This document shows, piece by piece, positions 1 through 9,282 of a stretch of 21,041 nt of DNA; position 1 is the stretch's first letter, and every line of letters starts with the position of its first letter. The translations under genes were made by a program, and so were the position numbers. This DNA is from a virus. A model generated the notes under the pieces. That model was not told the origin of the DNA, searched no databases, and worked only from the letters and a program-made list of their open reading frames with translations. The stretch covers positions 1-21,041 of IMG/VR virus record IMGVR_UViG_3300020439_000102; one strand, 5' to 3'.

Positions 1-156
1 TTTATGCAGTATGTCCACGTCCTTGCTGATGAGAAAAACATCTCAGCACGCCGTGCTTTTCAAGACATGGTGCAGGGCACTTACGAACAACTAATGGAAA
101 AAGATTATGAGCGTAAAAATCGCAAGAATGCAAAGCGGCGAGGACGTAATCGCTGA
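1..156 (+). CDS. C-terminal end of an unidentified protein (partial)
   Basis: An open frame enters from the left edge and stops at TGA 154-156, giving the last 51 residues of a protein. The visible part looks helical and ends in a strongly basic tail (RKNRKNAKRRGRNR). It overlaps the next gene by 50 nt in another frame. In T4-like phages the clamp-loader genes 44 and 62 and regA lie just upstream of gene 43, so a replication protein is a reasonable guess. I cannot match this tail to any of them and do not name it. The frame itself is credible because it is open to the edge and the next gene starts inside it. Confidence 0.55.
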   Translation, partial: FMQYVHVLADEKNISARRAFQDMVQGTYEQLMEKDYERKNRKNAKRRGRNR

Positions 157-496
157 CGTTAAAGAAGTCAGAGCGTCTGAAGATCATACTCTGCCTCTCG
201 CGTATCAGTTTACTCAACCATACTCAGTGGTGATTGAGCAACCTGCTGACAAGATGTTTGATTTCCAAGGGGAAGAGACTGTCCCTGATGAGATGGACTT
301 GTCTGATGTGCAGATTAAACTGTACCCATGGTCTCCATTGACTATTGGTAACAACATCGTATCTGTAATGTCTGTTGTATCTCTCGGTGATCCTCACGAA
401 AACGTCAGCGAAAGTTACAAGGCCATACTTAAGTCGCACAAACCTGCTGGTATGAGTGTCTACTTTGATGAGGAGGATGCAACCGCCCGTGATTAA
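107..496 (+). CDS. Sm-like (Lsm-type) small protein
   Basis: This 129-residue protein opens with VKIARMQSGEDVIADVKEV, the strand-turn-strand pattern of an Sm fold. A second strand pair follows (LPLAYQFTQPYSVVIEQP), then KLYPWSPLT, and it closes with SESYKAIL. From memory, an Sm-like protein of presumed cyanophage origin has been solved structurally and has this general layout. The likely role is binding RNA or single-stranded nucleic acid as a ring, which is inference from the fold. It starts at ATG 107 inside the preceding gene and overlaps the next gene. The position just ahead of gp43 is where T4 has the translational repressor regA, but the sequence does not resemble RegA. Confidence 0.6.
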   Translation: MSVKIARMQSGEDVIADVKEVRASEDHTLPLAYQFTQPYSVVIEQPADKMFDFQGEETVPDEMDLSDVQIKLYPWSPLTIGNNIVSVMSVVSLGDPHENVSESYKAILKSHKPAGMSVYFDEEDATARD

Positions 497-734
497 ACTA
501 CTGATTCTAAAGAATAGTCCAGACACATACCTGATCGGTAAACTTACCGAGATGGATGAGGAGCCTAGTCTCTTGCTAGAGGACTCCTATCGTGTGGTGG
601 AAGAGGGACTGTTGAATGTGTATCCTCTCCACACTGACCAACGATTTATCTTCTTGACATCCACAGACATTATGTCTATACTGGACCCTGCACCCGCAGT
701 GCTGGCAGCATACCAGAAAGCAGTTAATGAGTGA
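477..734 (+). CDS. Second small Sm-like protein
   Basis: This protein of about 85 residues has the core IKLLILKNSPDTYLIGKLTE, then LLNVYPLHTDQRFIFLTSTD and a closing AAYQKAV. That is the same order of elements as its upstream neighbour (strand pair, YP-turn, strand, terminal helix with a Tyr). I infer a divergent Sm-like paralogue. Three in-frame starts compete: GTG 456, ATG 477 and GTG 489. AGGAGG at 471-476 touches ATG 477 and is 12 nt from GTG 489. The 489 start would give MIKLLILK, aligning best with the upstream paralogue, so it remains possible. The gene overlaps the preceding one and ends 8 nt inside gp43, so coupled translation is likely. Confidence 0.55.
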   Translation: MQPPVIKLLILKNSPDTYLIGKLTEMDEEPSLLLEDSYRVVEEGLLNVYPLHTDQRFIFLTSTDIMSILDPAPAVLAAYQKAVNE

Positions 735-3234
735 TTTTTATACAAGTGTCTGTCTACTGGGCGATGACATTCTCATCCGAGGTTACGAGCATGGGTCTCC
801 CGTGCAGTATCGGGAGAAGTCTCGCCCCACTTTGTTTCTAGTGCCTCAGGCACAGCAGAAGACAAGTAAGTATCGGACACTAGATGGTCGTTATGCTTTC
901 CCTAAACAGTTTGATGGTGCCCGTGAAGCACGGGAGTTTATCAAACAGTATGAGGGCGCATCGGGTCTGGAAGTCCATGGATACGAGCGGTTTGTTTACC
1001 AACACATCGCTCAGAAATGGAAAGGCGAGATTGATTATGACATGTCCCAGATGAAAATCTGGACCATTGATATTGAGGTCGCCTGTGAGAATGGATTCCC
1101 AGACGTGCAAGCATCTGCTGAGGAGATGCTCTGCATTACGATGAAGAATTTCAATACCAAGGAGACAATCACCTGGGGGACCAGAGAGTTTGTCCCTCCT
1201 AAGGGTATTGAATACCGTGTCTTCTGGACAGAGCAGGAGATGCTACAGGACTTTCATACATGGTGGAATCAGAATACCCCTGACATCATCACTGGATGGA
1301 ATAACAACCTGTATGACATCCCCTATATCTGTCGTCGTATCGAGCGGGTGCTGGGTGAGAAGTGGAAGAAGAGTCTGTCACCATGGAATCGGGTGATTGA
1401 CAGAGAGATCAGAATCCAAGGACGTACAAACATTGCTTACGAGATTACTGGTGTAGCGATCCTGGATTATCTCGATCTCTATAAGAAATTCACTTACACC
1501 AACCAGGAATCCTATCGCCTAGACCATATCGCTATGGTTGAGTTGGGTGATAAGAAGTTGGACCACTCTGAGTTTGAAAACTTCAAGGATTTCTACACGT
1601 CTGACTGGCAACGCTTCGTGGAATACAACATCCATGACGTTAATCTGGTTGACAGTCTGGAAGATAAGATGAAGTTGATCGAGTTGGCAGTTACCATGGC
1701 GTATGACGCTAAGGTAAACCTTGAGGATGTATATTCTCAGGTCCGCATGTGGGACACCCTGATCTATAATGATCTTAAGGGACGTAACATTGTGGTGCCA
1801 CCTCGAATAACTACTAAGAAGGATGACAAATATGCAGGTGCATATGTCAAAGAGCCGATTCCTGGAAGCTATGATTGGGTGGTCAGTTTTGACCTTAATA
1901 GTCTGTATCCTCATCTCATTATGCAGTACAATATCTCGCCAGAGACACTCCTCGATGAGCGACACCCAACAGTTACCGTTGATAAGATACTTAATGAAGA
2001 AGTAACTTTCGATGGAGATGGTTGTGTATGTGCTAACGGTGCTCAGTATCGTAAGGACATCCACGGTTTCCTTCCTGAAATGATGCAAAGGATCTACGAT
2101 GAAAGGACCATTTACAAGAAGAGAATGCTTGCCGCTAAGCAGTCTCTTGAGAATTCCACCTCACCTGCAGAGTCCAAGGCACTACAAAAGGATGTGTCCA
2201 AATTCAACAACATCCAAATGGCAAGAAAGATCCAACTCAACTCTGCCTATGGTGCCATCGGAAACCAATACTTCAGGTATTACAATCTGGCAAATGCTGA
2301 GGCGATTACTCTATCGGGACAGGTAAGCATCCGATGGATTGAAAACAGAATGAATGCTTACCTTAACAAAATTCTAAAGACTGACGATGTTGACTACGTT
2401 ATTGCTGCTGATACTGATTCCATCTATCTCAATCTGGGTCCTTTTGTACACAAGGTATTCAAGGGCAGAGAGACGAGCGATGATCGTATTGTTGGGTTCC
2501 TTGACAAGGTGTGTCAAGTGGAATTTGAGAAGTATATTGGAGATTCTTATGAAGCGTTGGCGTCCTATGTGAATGCCTACGAGCAGAAGATGTTTATGAA
2601 GCGAGAGAATATCGCTAACCGTGGCATCTGGACTGCTAAGAAACGATATATCCTTAATGTGTTTGACTCTGAGGGTGTCCGATACAAGACCCCTAAACTC
2701 AAGGTCAACGGCATTGAAGCAGTCAAGTCTTCCACCCCTGCACCTTGTCGCACTGCTATTAAAGATGCTCTTAAGGTCATCATGAATGGCACAGAGGATC
2801 AGTTGCAGAAGTTTATCGCTAACTTCCGTGATCAGTTTGAATCTATGCCTGTGGAAGACATCGCATTCCCTCGTGGATGTAACAACGTGGCAAAGAATTC
2901 GTCACCTTCTACCATCTATGGCAAGGGATGTCCTATGCATGTGCGTGGAGCACTGCTGTATAACTTCTATATCAAGAAGAGAAAACTCACTCACAAGTAT
3001 CCCATCATCCAAGAGGGTGAGAAGATTAAATATGTGATGCTGAGGACACCAAACAAGATCAATGAGAATGTAATCTCATTCTTCCAGACTCTTCCAACCG
3101 AGTTTGGACTTGACAAAAGCATCGACTATGATCTACAGTTTAAGAAGAGTTTCCTTGATCCCTTGACTGTAATCCTAGACACTATTGGTTGGAAACCTGA
3201 GAAACAAAATACCCTGGAGGCACTGTGGTCGTGA
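727..3234 (+). CDS. 43: DNA polymerase, family B (gp43)
   Basis: This is the replicative DNA polymerase with 3'-5' proofreading, 835 residues against about 900 in T4. Exonuclease motifs are visible: DIE at 115-117, NNLYD ending at D197, and YNIHD with D304. Polymerase motif A is DLNSLYP with D389. Motif B is the stretch around K501 to YG 508-509. Motif C is DTDS with D562 and D564. KKRY at 638-641 matches the KxY motif. All catalytic acids are present, so the enzyme should be active. It starts at ATG 727 inside the end of the Sm-like gene and overlaps uvsX. No intron or homing endonuclease interrupts it. Confidence 0.97.
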   Translation: MSDFYTSVCLLGDDILIRGYEHGSPVQYREKSRPTLFLVPQAQQKTSKYRTLDGRYAFPKQFDGAREAREFIKQYEGASGLEVHGYERFVYQHIAQKWKGEIDYDMSQMKIWTIDIEVACENGFPDVQASAEEMLCITMKNFNTKETITWGTREFVPPKGIEYRVFWTEQEMLQDFHTWWNQNTPDIITGWNNNLYDIPYICRRIERVLGEKWKKSLSPWNRVIDREIRIQGRTNIAYEITGVAILDYLDLYKKFTYTNQESYRLDHIAMVELGDKKLDHSEFENFKDFYTSDWQRFVEYNIHDVNLVDSLEDKMKLIELAVTMAYDAKVNLEDVYSQVRMWDTLIYNDLKGRNIVVPPRITTKKDDKYAGAYVKEPIPGSYDWVVSFDLNSLYPHLIMQYNISPETLLDERHPTVTVDKILNEEVTFDGDGCVCANGAQYRKDIHGFLPEMMQRIYDERTIYKKRMLAAKQSLENSTSPAESKALQKDVSKFNNIQMARKIQLNSAYGAIGNQYFRYYNLANAEAITLSGQVSIRWIENRMNAYLNKILKTDDVDYVIAADTDSIYLNLGPFVHKVFKGRETSDDRIVGFLDKVCQVEFEKYIGDSYEALASYVNAYEQKMFMKRENIANRGIWTAKKRYILNVFDSEGVRYKTPKLKVNGIEAVKSSTPAPCRTAIKDALKVIMNGTEDQLQKFIANFRDQFESMPVEDIAFPRGCNNVAKNSSPSTIYGKGCPMHVRGALLYNFYIKKRKLTHKYPIIQEGEKIKYVMLRTPNKINENVISFFQTLPTEFGLDKSIDYDLQFKKSFLDPLTVILDTIGWKPEKQNTLEALWS

Positions 3235-4244
3235 ATTTTCTTTCCGATATCGTAAAGGAGATCGATAATGAATACGCTGGTCTGGTTTCAGACGGAGTTG
3301 CTGCGGGTGACACCGCTGCTTACATTGATACTGGTAGTTATATTTTCAACGCACTGGTATCTGGATCAATCTATGGTGGCATCCCGTCCAATAAGATTAC
3401 AGCTTTGGCGGGCGAGTCTTCAACTGGCAAGACTTTCTATTGCCTTGGTATTGTCAAGCATTTTCTTGACATGGATCCTGACGCTGGTGTGATCTACTTT
3501 GAGTCTGAGTCTGCTATCAGCAGAGACATGATTGAATCTAGAAACATTGACTCCAAGCGTATGGTCATTGTCCCTGTCACCACTGTACAGGAGTTTAGGC
3601 AGCAGGCAATCAAGATCATTGACAAGTATCTACAGATGCCTGAAGAGTCTCGCCAACCCATGATGTTTGTGTTAGACTCACTGGGTATGCTCTCAACTTC
3701 TAAGGAGATTGAGGATACCGAAGCGGGTAAAGAGACCCGTGACATGACCAGGGCACAGGTAGTTAAGTCTATCTTCCGTGTGCTTACCCTCAAACTGGGT
3801 AAAGCAAACGTGCCTATGATCGTGACTAATCACACTTACGATGTCGTTGGAGCTTATGTCCCTACAAAGGAAATGGGTGGAGGCAGTGGACTCAAGTATG
3901 CTGCTTCTACAATCATCTATCTCTCAAAGAAGAAAGAGAAGGATGGCAAGGAAGTCATTGGAAACATTATCAAGGCTAAGACTGCTAAGTCTCGTCTAAG
4001 CAAGGAGAATTCTGAAGTTGAAACACGTCTCTATTATGATGACCGTGGACTGGACCGCTATTACGGACTACTGGAATTGGGTGAGAAGTACGGAGTCTTC
4101 CAGCGGGTCGGGAATCGCATCAAAGTTGGTGAATCTTCTGTTTATCCTAAGTCTATTCTCGCTGATCCCGAGAAATACTTCACCCCCGAAGTGATGGTGC
4201 GACTGGACAAGGCAGCAGAGCAGGAGTTTTCCTATGGATCATAA
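3225..4244 (+). CDS. uvsX: UvsX, RecA-like recombinase
   Basis: This strand-exchange ATPase forms filaments on single-stranded DNA and drives recombination-dependent replication and repair. The Walker A motif is GESSTGKT (63-70) and Walker B is FVLD ending at D151. The NHTYD stretch and the [13 protein letters not shown] stretch match the RecA/UvsX core. Two GTG starts are possible. GTG 3225 sits 5 nt after GGAGG. GTG 3231 gives [11 protein letters not shown], the usual N-terminus in cyanophages as I recall it, and overlaps the polymerase stop as GTGA. It overlaps gp43 upstream and the oxygenase-like gene downstream. Length of 337-339 residues is slightly below T4 UvsX. Confidence 0.95.
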   Translation: MVVNFLSDIVKEIDNEYAGLVSDGVAAGDTAAYIDTGSYIFNALVSGSIYGGIPSNKITALAGESSTGKTFYCLGIVKHFLDMDPDAGVIYFESESAISRDMIESRNIDSKRMVIVPVTTVQEFRQQAIKIIDKYLQMPEESRQPMMFVLDSLGMLSTSKEIEDTEAGKETRDMTRAQVVKSIFRVLTLKLGKANVPMIVTNHTYDVVGAYVPTKEMGGGSGLKYAASTIIYLSKKKEKDGKEVIGNIIKAKTAKSRLSKENSEVETRLYYDDRGLDRYYGLLELGEKYGVFQRVGNRIKVGESSVYPKSILADPEKYFTPEVMVRLDKAAEQEFSYGS

Positions 4245-4794
4245 GGAATGGATCAGGGTCTTCCCTAAGGCACTGGACCCTAACGTCTGCAAGAATGCTA
4301 TCCTCAAAGCAGATGCCTCTGACAAGATGATGAGGTGGGACGAAGGTGTCCCACAGTACAACATCATCAACGTTTCATTTCTTGCCAATGAAGGTGACCA
4401 CGAGTGGAATTCTATCCAACAGCAGGTCGTCCCTATCATCCAGTGGTCTGCTCATGAATATATGAAGCTACTGGACTGTGAGAAATTCTGGGCATCCAAG
4501 AATAACCTTGAGCAGATCAAACTGAATAAATACAATGTCGATACTGGAGATAACTTCGGTCTCCATATTGATGTTGGTGATGCAGATTCTGCTAAGAGAT
4601 TCCTGGCATACAAGATCTTCCTCAATGATGTTGAGGAAGGTGGAGAGATGGAGTTTCCACAAATTGGTTACAAGATTAAACCACAGCAAGGTGATGTGGT
4701 AATATATCCACCAGGATGGACGTATCCTTATTCAGATAACGCTCCCATCAGTAATGACAAGTATGAATTGACCACCTATCTACATTATCAATGA
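4234..4794 (+). CDS. 2OG-Fe(II) oxygenase-like protein with altered metal site
   Basis: This 186-residue protein has the prolyl-4-hydroxylase-type double-stranded beta-helix layout. It shows the metal pair HxD (H111, D113), [17 protein letters not shown], the [13 protein letters not shown] turn, and a late basic residue K176 where this group binds 2-oxoglutarate. The distal metal histidine, expected in a context like YPH, appears as YPY here, with Y166 in its place. Such proteins hydroxylate protein or nucleic-acid side chains, and the substrate in cyanophages is not known. It lies between uvsX and gp41, overlapping uvsX by 11 nt and gp41 by 4 nt (ATGA), so it is expressed with replication genes. 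It may be inactive or use an unusual metal site. Confidence 0.75.
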   Translation: MDHKEWIRVFPKALDPNVCKNAILKADASDKMMRWDEGVPQYNIINVSFLANEGDHEWNSIQQQVVPIIQWSAHEYMKLLDCEKFWASKNNLEQIKLNKYNVDTGDNFGLHIDVGDADSAKRFLAYKIFLNDVEEGGEMEFPQIGYKIKPQQGDVVIYPPGWTYPYSDNAPISNDKYELTTYLHYQ

Positions 4795-6167
4795 GCCTCA
4801 AGATCGAAGAGATTGCACTCAGTAAACTTATCCTTCAGGAAGATTACTGCAGAAAGGTCCTGCCTTTCATTAAGGATGAATACTTCGACATGTTTACAAA
4901 CCGTGTCCTGTTTCAAACGATTCAGGAATACATTGGTGAGTATGATGTGTCGCCTGAGCCTAACGCTCTGAAGATTGAGATTGAAAAGCGACGTGACATC
5001 ACCGAGGATGTTTACAGGGAGATTGAAACCTTCCTGGATAACCTTGACCGTGATCACTACAACGATGACTGGTTGATGGAGACCACTGAGAAGTGGTGCA
5101 AAGAGCGAGCAGTTTATCTCGCTCTCATGGAGTCAGTCAAGATCGCTGACGGTCAGGATAAAACTAGGACAAAGGACGCCATCCCCAGCATCATGTCTGA
5201 GGCATTGGGCGTCTGTTTTGATGATCATGTAGGTCACGATTACATCTCTGATGCATCAGACCGATACGACTTTTACCACAGAAAAGAGGAGAAGATTCCC
5301 TTTGACATCGACTATTTCAACAAAATTACAAAAGGTGGTCTGCCTAACAAGACTCTCAATATCGCCCTTGCTGGCACGGGCGTCGGCAAGTCTCTATTCA
5401 TGTGCCACATGGCTAGTGCCTCACTCCTACAGGGGCGCAACGTACTCTACATTACACTTGAAATGGCAGAGGAAAAAATTGCTGAGCGAATTGACGCCAA
5501 CCTCCTGGACATCCCGATCCAACAACTGAGCGATCCTATGCTCACCAAGGAGAGATACACCAAGAAGGTGGATGCTCTCAAGAAGAAGACCCAAGGTCGT
5601 CTGGTCATCAAAGAATACCCCACAGCATCTGCTCATGTGGGTCACTTTGAGGCACTCTTGAATGAGTTGTCACTCAAGAAAGGATTCCATCCTGACATTG
5701 TATTTGTTGACTACCTGAATATCTGTGCATCCTCACGATACAAGGGCACCGTCGTCAATTCCTATACATATGTTAAGTCCATCGCGGAGGAGTTGAGAGG
5801 ACTCGCTGGCAAGTTGAATGTCCCCATTGTCTCTGCAACACAAACTACGAGGAGTGGTTATGGTAATTCTGATGTGGAGCTTACTGACACTAGCGAGTCT
5901 TTTGGACTGCCTGCTACTGCTGACCTTATGGTCGCGCTTATATCCACAGAGGAGATGGAGCAGCTTGGTCAGATCATGGTCAAGCAACTTAAAAATAGAT
6001 ACAATGATCCCACAGTATACAAGCGATTCGTTGTCGGGATTGACAGAGCGAAGATGAGATTGTATGATTGTGATCAGTCCGCACAGGACAACATCATTGA
6101 TGCTGGTGACATCAGTGAAGACGCATTTACCGACACTAAAAAATCATTTGAAGGATTCAAAGTATGA
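4791..6167 (+). CDS. 41: Replicative DNA helicase (gp41, DnaB-like)
   Basis: This 5'-3' replicative helicase works with gp61 primase at the phage fork. The 458-residue length fits gp41. After an N-terminal helical domain comes the RecA-like core with Walker A AGTGVGKS (194-201) and Walker B DIVFVDYLN with D307. TLEMAEEKIAERI matches the H1a region of DnaB helicases. A glutamine-rich switch (SATQTTRSGYG) and a late arginine segment (FVVGIDRAKMR) are also present. It starts at ATG 4791 overlapping the previous stop as ATGA and ends the same way into the MazG gene. The T4 gene 40 homologue seen between uvsX and 41 in T4 is absent. Confidence 0.95.
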   Translation: MSLKIEEIALSKLILQEDYCRKVLPFIKDEYFDMFTNRVLFQTIQEYIGEYDVSPEPNALKIEIEKRRDITEDVYREIETFLDNLDRDHYNDDWLMETTEKWCKERAVYLALMESVKIADGQDKTRTKDAIPSIMSEALGVCFDDHVGHDYISDASDRYDFYHRKEEKIPFDIDYFNKITKGGLPNKTLNIALAGTGVGKSLFMCHMASASLLQGRNVLYITLEMAEEKIAERIDANLLDIPIQQLSDPMLTKERYTKKVDALKKKTQGRLVIKEYPTASAHVGHFEALLNELSLKKGFHPDIVFVDYLNICASSRYKGTVVNSYTYVKSIAEELRGLAGKLNVPIVSATQTTRSGYGNSDVELTDTSESFGLPATADLMVALISTEEMEQLGQIMVKQLKNRYNDPTVYKRFVVGIDRAKMRLYDCDQSAQDNIIDAGDISEDAFTDTKKSFEGFKV

Positions 6168-6817
6168 CTGACCCAAACAAATTTACAGACCAAGGCGAGC
6201 CCAACTACGAGTTGGAGAAAGAGACAGAAAAGATTTCGGGTCAGGCACAAGAGAAGGTTGAAGAAGAGCGTCAGCGTGCTCAAAAAGTCGCTGATGAAAC
6301 TCCCAAGACCCCTGAGGAGATGCTCAACAACCCTTCAGTTGCTGCTCCTAAGACCAAGAAGAAGGTTGCTGAGAAGAAGGAAGCACAAGCAAAGGCAGGC
6401 AAGCAAGAGAAGTTTGAAGTTGATCTTGATCGTTACTGCAAGTTTGTTGACCGTGTTACCTCTAACGCTAGTAAGGACTACCAGTCCTACATTGAGCGCC
6501 TGACTGAGTTGCATCAGCAAGGTTGCAACATTGAGCGTCTTGATACTGCTGCCTCTGGTATCTGTGCTGAGGGTGGTGAGTTTATGGAGATCGTGAAGAA
6601 GATTAAATTCCAAGCGAAACCCTGGGACCAAGCAAACAAAGAGCACCTGCAGAAGGAGTTGGGTGATATCATGTGGTATGTTGCCAATGCTGCTATGGCA
6701 CTGGACATGCGCCTCGATGAGATCATCTACATCAACACTCTGAAACTGGCAGCACGTTATCCTGAGGGTATGTTTGATGCTCACTACAGTGAAAACCGTG
6801 CCCCTGGTGATATCTGA
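6164..6817 (+). CDS. mazG: MazG-like nucleotide pyrophosphohydrolase with charged N-terminal extension
   Basis: The C-terminal half carries the MazG-type metal-binding pattern: E136 and E139 in AEGGEFME, then E165xxD168 in KELGDIMWY. The ending TLKLAARYP matches the TxKLxxRYP tail typical of this superfamily. Such enzymes hydrolyse NTPs or dNTPs to monophosphates and pyrophosphate. In cyanophages, dinucleotide or (p)ppGpp-related roles have been discussed. The first 80 or so residues are low complexity, rich in Lys, Glu, Ala and Gln, and unlike the compact MazG fold. They could be a linker or a contact surface. It overlaps gp41 as ATGA and touches the next gene by one base. Confidence 0.85.
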   Translation: MTDPNKFTDQGEPNYELEKETEKISGQAQEKVEEERQRAQKVADETPKTPEEMLNNPSVAAPKTKKKVAEKKEAQAKAGKQEKFEVDLDRYCKFVDRVTSNASKDYQSYIERLTELHQQGCNIERLDTAASGICAEGGEFMEIVKKIKFQAKPWDQANKEHLQKELGDIMWYVANAAMALDMRLDEIIYINTLKLAARYPEGMFDAHYSENRAPGDI

Positions 6818-7041
6818 TGAAGTTTACACAAGAAGATCTCTGGGAGACCATGCAAACACTTGGGTGGGATCCCAACGATGATGTCCATATTGAGATTGGT
6901 GGCACCTCAGTCTATGAGATTGATGGTGCTGGCACCAAGTGGGCACCTGTCAAAGGCACCCGCAAGTACAATAAGGATGCCTTCATTGTAATTAAGAATA
7001 GGGATCGCGATCCCTTTGTCCCTTCTAAGGCACCTGAATAA
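6817..7041 (+). CDS. Small unknown protein
   Basis: This 74-residue acidic protein begins MKFTQEDLWETMQTLGWDP and includes a beta-like run (VHIEIGGTSVYEIDGAG). No catalytic motif, signal or membrane segment is visible. Its start shares one base with the MazG stop (TGATG), so it is probably translated together with MazG. It ends at TAA 7039-7041, which is embedded in a late-promoter-like ATAAATA. I do not recognise the family. Confidence 0.7.
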   Translation: MKFTQEDLWETMQTLGWDPNDDVHIEIGGTSVYEIDGAGTKWAPVKGTRKYNKDAFIVIKNRDRDPFVPSKAPE

Positions 7042-7044
7042 ATA
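7038..7044 (+). promoter_or_regulatory. T4-type late promoter motif ATAAATA
   Basis: ATAAATA overlaps the TAA stop of the preceding gene, 24 nt ahead of the ATG at 7068. T4-like phages use TATAAATA-type -10 elements read by gp55-loaded RNA polymerase, with no -35 needed. The position at the start of a new gene block fits a late promoter. The motif is AT-rich and short, so chance occurrence is possible. Confidence 0.4.
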
Positions 7045-7067
7045 ACTAGGTAGAGTCACTGTTTTCA

Positions 7068-8078
7068 ATGGCGGTCCTGTCTGGCAAGTCCACTTCTGGA
7101 GAGTCAGCATTCGACAAATACATCGGCAACAACAGCATGTGGAAAGACCTCGTGCTCAAAGTCGAAGTTGATATGAATGCTACTTTCTTTAAGTCAAATA
7201 AAAAAGATACTCATGGTGTGCTAAAATCAGGCACGGAATTGAAACTTGCTGGCAACAAACAGGATACCATTGGTAAACTGAAAGTAGCACATGTAAAGGT
7301 TGGATCTAAGACTGGGTATATTGCACTCAACAGGATCAGAAAACCTACTAAAACAAATGTCATGGCAGCAGAAGAAGCTGCTATCCGTGACCTAGATAAA
7401 CTCATTAAGGACTTAGTTAAACAACTAGGTCCTATTAAAATATGTACACCCAGTGGTGACTTCAAGAATTGCGTGGGTGTGAGAAATATAACTGAAAAAG
7501 TTTTAGGTAGAGAAGCAAAGGCTGACTTTGCAATCTATGATGATAAGGAAGTGGATCAAATTTTTATCTCTCACAAGAAGGCAGGTGGACCTGCTGCTTA
7601 CCAGCAGTATGGTGGTGTCTCCCCTAAGTCTGGTAGTGCCAACAACCCTACGTTGATCTATGATGATGCTGAGACTAAAAACTTTCTAAGAAAAGTTGCA
7701 GGTTATATTGTTGGTGACAAACTACAGAATCCTGTCTACTCATATGTGAAGAGCACTACACTTATCAATAGATCCGTGTATGGTCCTTCTTATGGCGGCA
7801 AGTATGGTATAGATAATGTCAACATGATTGCACAGGGTAATCCTAAACTCACACCTAAGCGTGGTGAAGAAGCATGTTTCAATCTGACATTCTCTGATCA
7901 TGTATCATGGAATGGTGACTCGGACTACTTCTCTAGGGGAGGATACCGTGCTGCCTTTGCTGCTACCTACAGAGCAGGCAGAGGATTTGATATTGATGGG
8001 CAACGATACAACGGTGCCCGTGTGGCAATTTACCCAGTGGCACTGGTGAGCAACCGTAGTGGTGCTGAGGAGGTATAA
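7068..8078 (+). CDS. Conserved phage protein with possible PD-(D/E)xK-like nuclease core
   Basis: This 336-residue protein has an N-terminal part with an SH3-like pattern (LKSGTELKL, KLKVAHVKVGSKTGYIAL). The middle region has KADFAIYD followed by IFISHKKAGGPAAYQQYGG. The spacing D153 to S168-H-K170 resembles the metal-binding beta-hairpin of PD-(D/E)xK nucleases, with Ser in place of the second acid as seen in some families. The C-terminal third is rich in Gly, Tyr and Arg and looks like a beta-rich domain. It opens a block with the ligase-like and HxGH genes. As I recall, related proteins sit beside those genes in other marine T4-like phages. No start-proximal Shine-Dalgarno is strong. A structural role cannot be excluded. 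Confidence 0.75.
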   Translation: MAVLSGKSTSGESAFDKYIGNNSMWKDLVLKVEVDMNATFFKSNKKDTHGVLKSGTELKLAGNKQDTIGKLKVAHVKVGSKTGYIALNRIRKPTKTNVMAAEEAAIRDLDKLIKDLVKQLGPIKICTPSGDFKNCVGVRNITEKVLGREAKADFAIYDDKEVDQIFISHKKAGGPAAYQQYGGVSPKSGSANNPTLIYDDAETKNFLRKVAGYIVGDKLQNPVYSYVKSTTLINRSVYGPSYGGKYGIDNVNMIAQGNPKLTPKRGEEACFNLTFSDHVSWNGDSDYFSRGGYRAAFAATYRAGRGFDIDGQRYNGARVAIYPVALVSNRSGAEEV

Positions 8079-8085
8079 TAAAGAC

Positions 8086-9282
8086 ATGGCAAAAAACACA
8101 CACCTAGAGCACCTCGAAGACGACATCTTCAATCAAGGATACGCTGGTGCTACTAACGCTATCAATTTCCTTGAGTCATTGCGTGACATGCTCACGTCAG
8201 GTAAGGGTGGTAACAATACCAAGGTTACTGTCAAGTGGGATGGTGCTCCTGCAATCATTTGCGGCACAGATCCTGAGACAGGATTGTTTTTCGTGGGTAA
8301 CAAGTCAGTCTTTAACAAGACTAACCCTAAGATCTGCTACTCCCATGCTGACATTGACTTTCATTATGATGGTGCCCTCAATGGCATTCTCAAAGCGTGT
8401 CTCGATCAACTCAGCAAACTCCCTATTCAAGGAGTGATCCAAGGTGACTTGCTTTACACTAAGAAACCTACAGTCATTGCAATGCGTGGTCGTCCTTGCT
8501 ACCACTTCAAACCTAACACTATCACCTATGTGATTCCAAAGCATTCTGAGTTGGGACAGAAGGTTGCTGCAAGCAAACTCGGTATTGTATTCCACACCTC
8601 ATACAGAGGATCCACGATCGGTGAGATGAGTGCTGGTTTTGGTGTTGATGTGTCTGGTATGCAGGGTGTAAAAGACGTTGCAGTCTTCTCTTCCACCTTC
8701 CAGAATGTCAATGGCATGGCAAACCTTAACCCAGGTGAGATCACTAGACTTAATAGTACTATTCAGAAGGCACAACGTAGTCTTTCTAAGGGTAAGAAAT
8801 TCTTAGATCAGATCCAGAGAGCACCAGGACCACAGTCCTTTGCTCCTCCTGCTCTCTTCAAGATCTACTTCAACCAAGTTATCCGTGGTGGTAATGTCCC
8901 CTCTGCAGAAGGTATTGCTTCTGGTTATATTGACTTCGTGACCAAGAAATATGATGACGAGATTAAGAAGAAGAAGACTGATAAGTCACAGCAAGAATGG
9001 AAGCGCCGTAAGGTTGACGCTCTCGCTTACCTAAATAATAATAAGTCTTTAATGATCCACACATTTACTGGATTTAAGGACCTTATCGCTGCAAAAGAGC
9101 AAGTGATAAATAAACTCAAGAAGATTGAAGGCGTGGGTACTTTCTTGGAAGACGAGAAAGGATACCGTGTCACAAGTCCAGAAGGATTTGTTGCAATCAA
9201 AGATGGCACTGCTATCAAACTTGTTGATCGTCTAGAGTTTTCACGAGCAAACTTCACCGTCGCTAAAGATTGGGGCAAATGA
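8086..9282 (+). CDS. Putative covalent nucleotidyltransferase (RNA/DNA ligase-like)
   Basis: This 398-residue protein carries, in order, the motifs of the ligase/capping superfamily. Motif I is KWDG with K50 as the possible AMP-accepting lysine. A motif III-like IQGDLLY has D121. Motif IV is EGFVAI with E366, and motif V is AIKLV with K378. The last two resemble the EGYVAV and KIK segments of T4 RNA ligase 1 as I remember them. The second motif V lysine is Val (V380) and the motif III acid is Asp, so activity may differ. A helical, lysine-rich insert (about 285-345) lengthens the core. ATG 8086 is preferred over GTG 8059 because homologous starts resemble MAKNTHLEHLED and GAGGAGG lies 12-18 nt upstream. 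It overlaps the next gene as ATGA. Possibly a family catalogued only as unknown function. Confidence 0.7.
   Translation: MAKNTHLEHLEDDIFNQGYAGATNAINFLESLRDMLTSGKGGNNTKVTVKWDGAPAIICGTDPETGLFFVGNKSVFNKTNPKICYSHADIDFHYDGALNGILKACLDQLSKLPIQGVIQGDLLYTKKPTVIAMRGRPCYHFKPNTITYVIPKHSELGQKVAASKLGIVFHTSYRGSTIGEMSAGFGVDVSGMQGVKDVAVFSSTFQNVNGMANLNPGEITRLNSTIQKAQRSLSKGKKFLDQIQRAPGPQSFAPPALFKIYFNQVIRGGNVPSAEGIASGYIDFVTKKYDDEIKKKKTDKSQQEWKRRKVDALAYLNNNKSLMIHTFTGFKDLIAAKEQVINKLKKIEGVGTFLEDEKGYRVTSPEGFVAIKDGTAIKLVDRLEFSRANFTVAKDWGK

Noticed and set aside
1519-2088. A 189-codon frame on the - strand inside gp43
   Set aside because: It lies wholly within a certain DNA polymerase gene and has no recognisable motif; all real genes here are on the + strand.
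8074-8080. TATAATA before the ligase-like gene as a sigma70 -10
   Set aside because: No -35 at a usable distance was found, and it lies inside the preceding gene's coding end; AT richness explains it.
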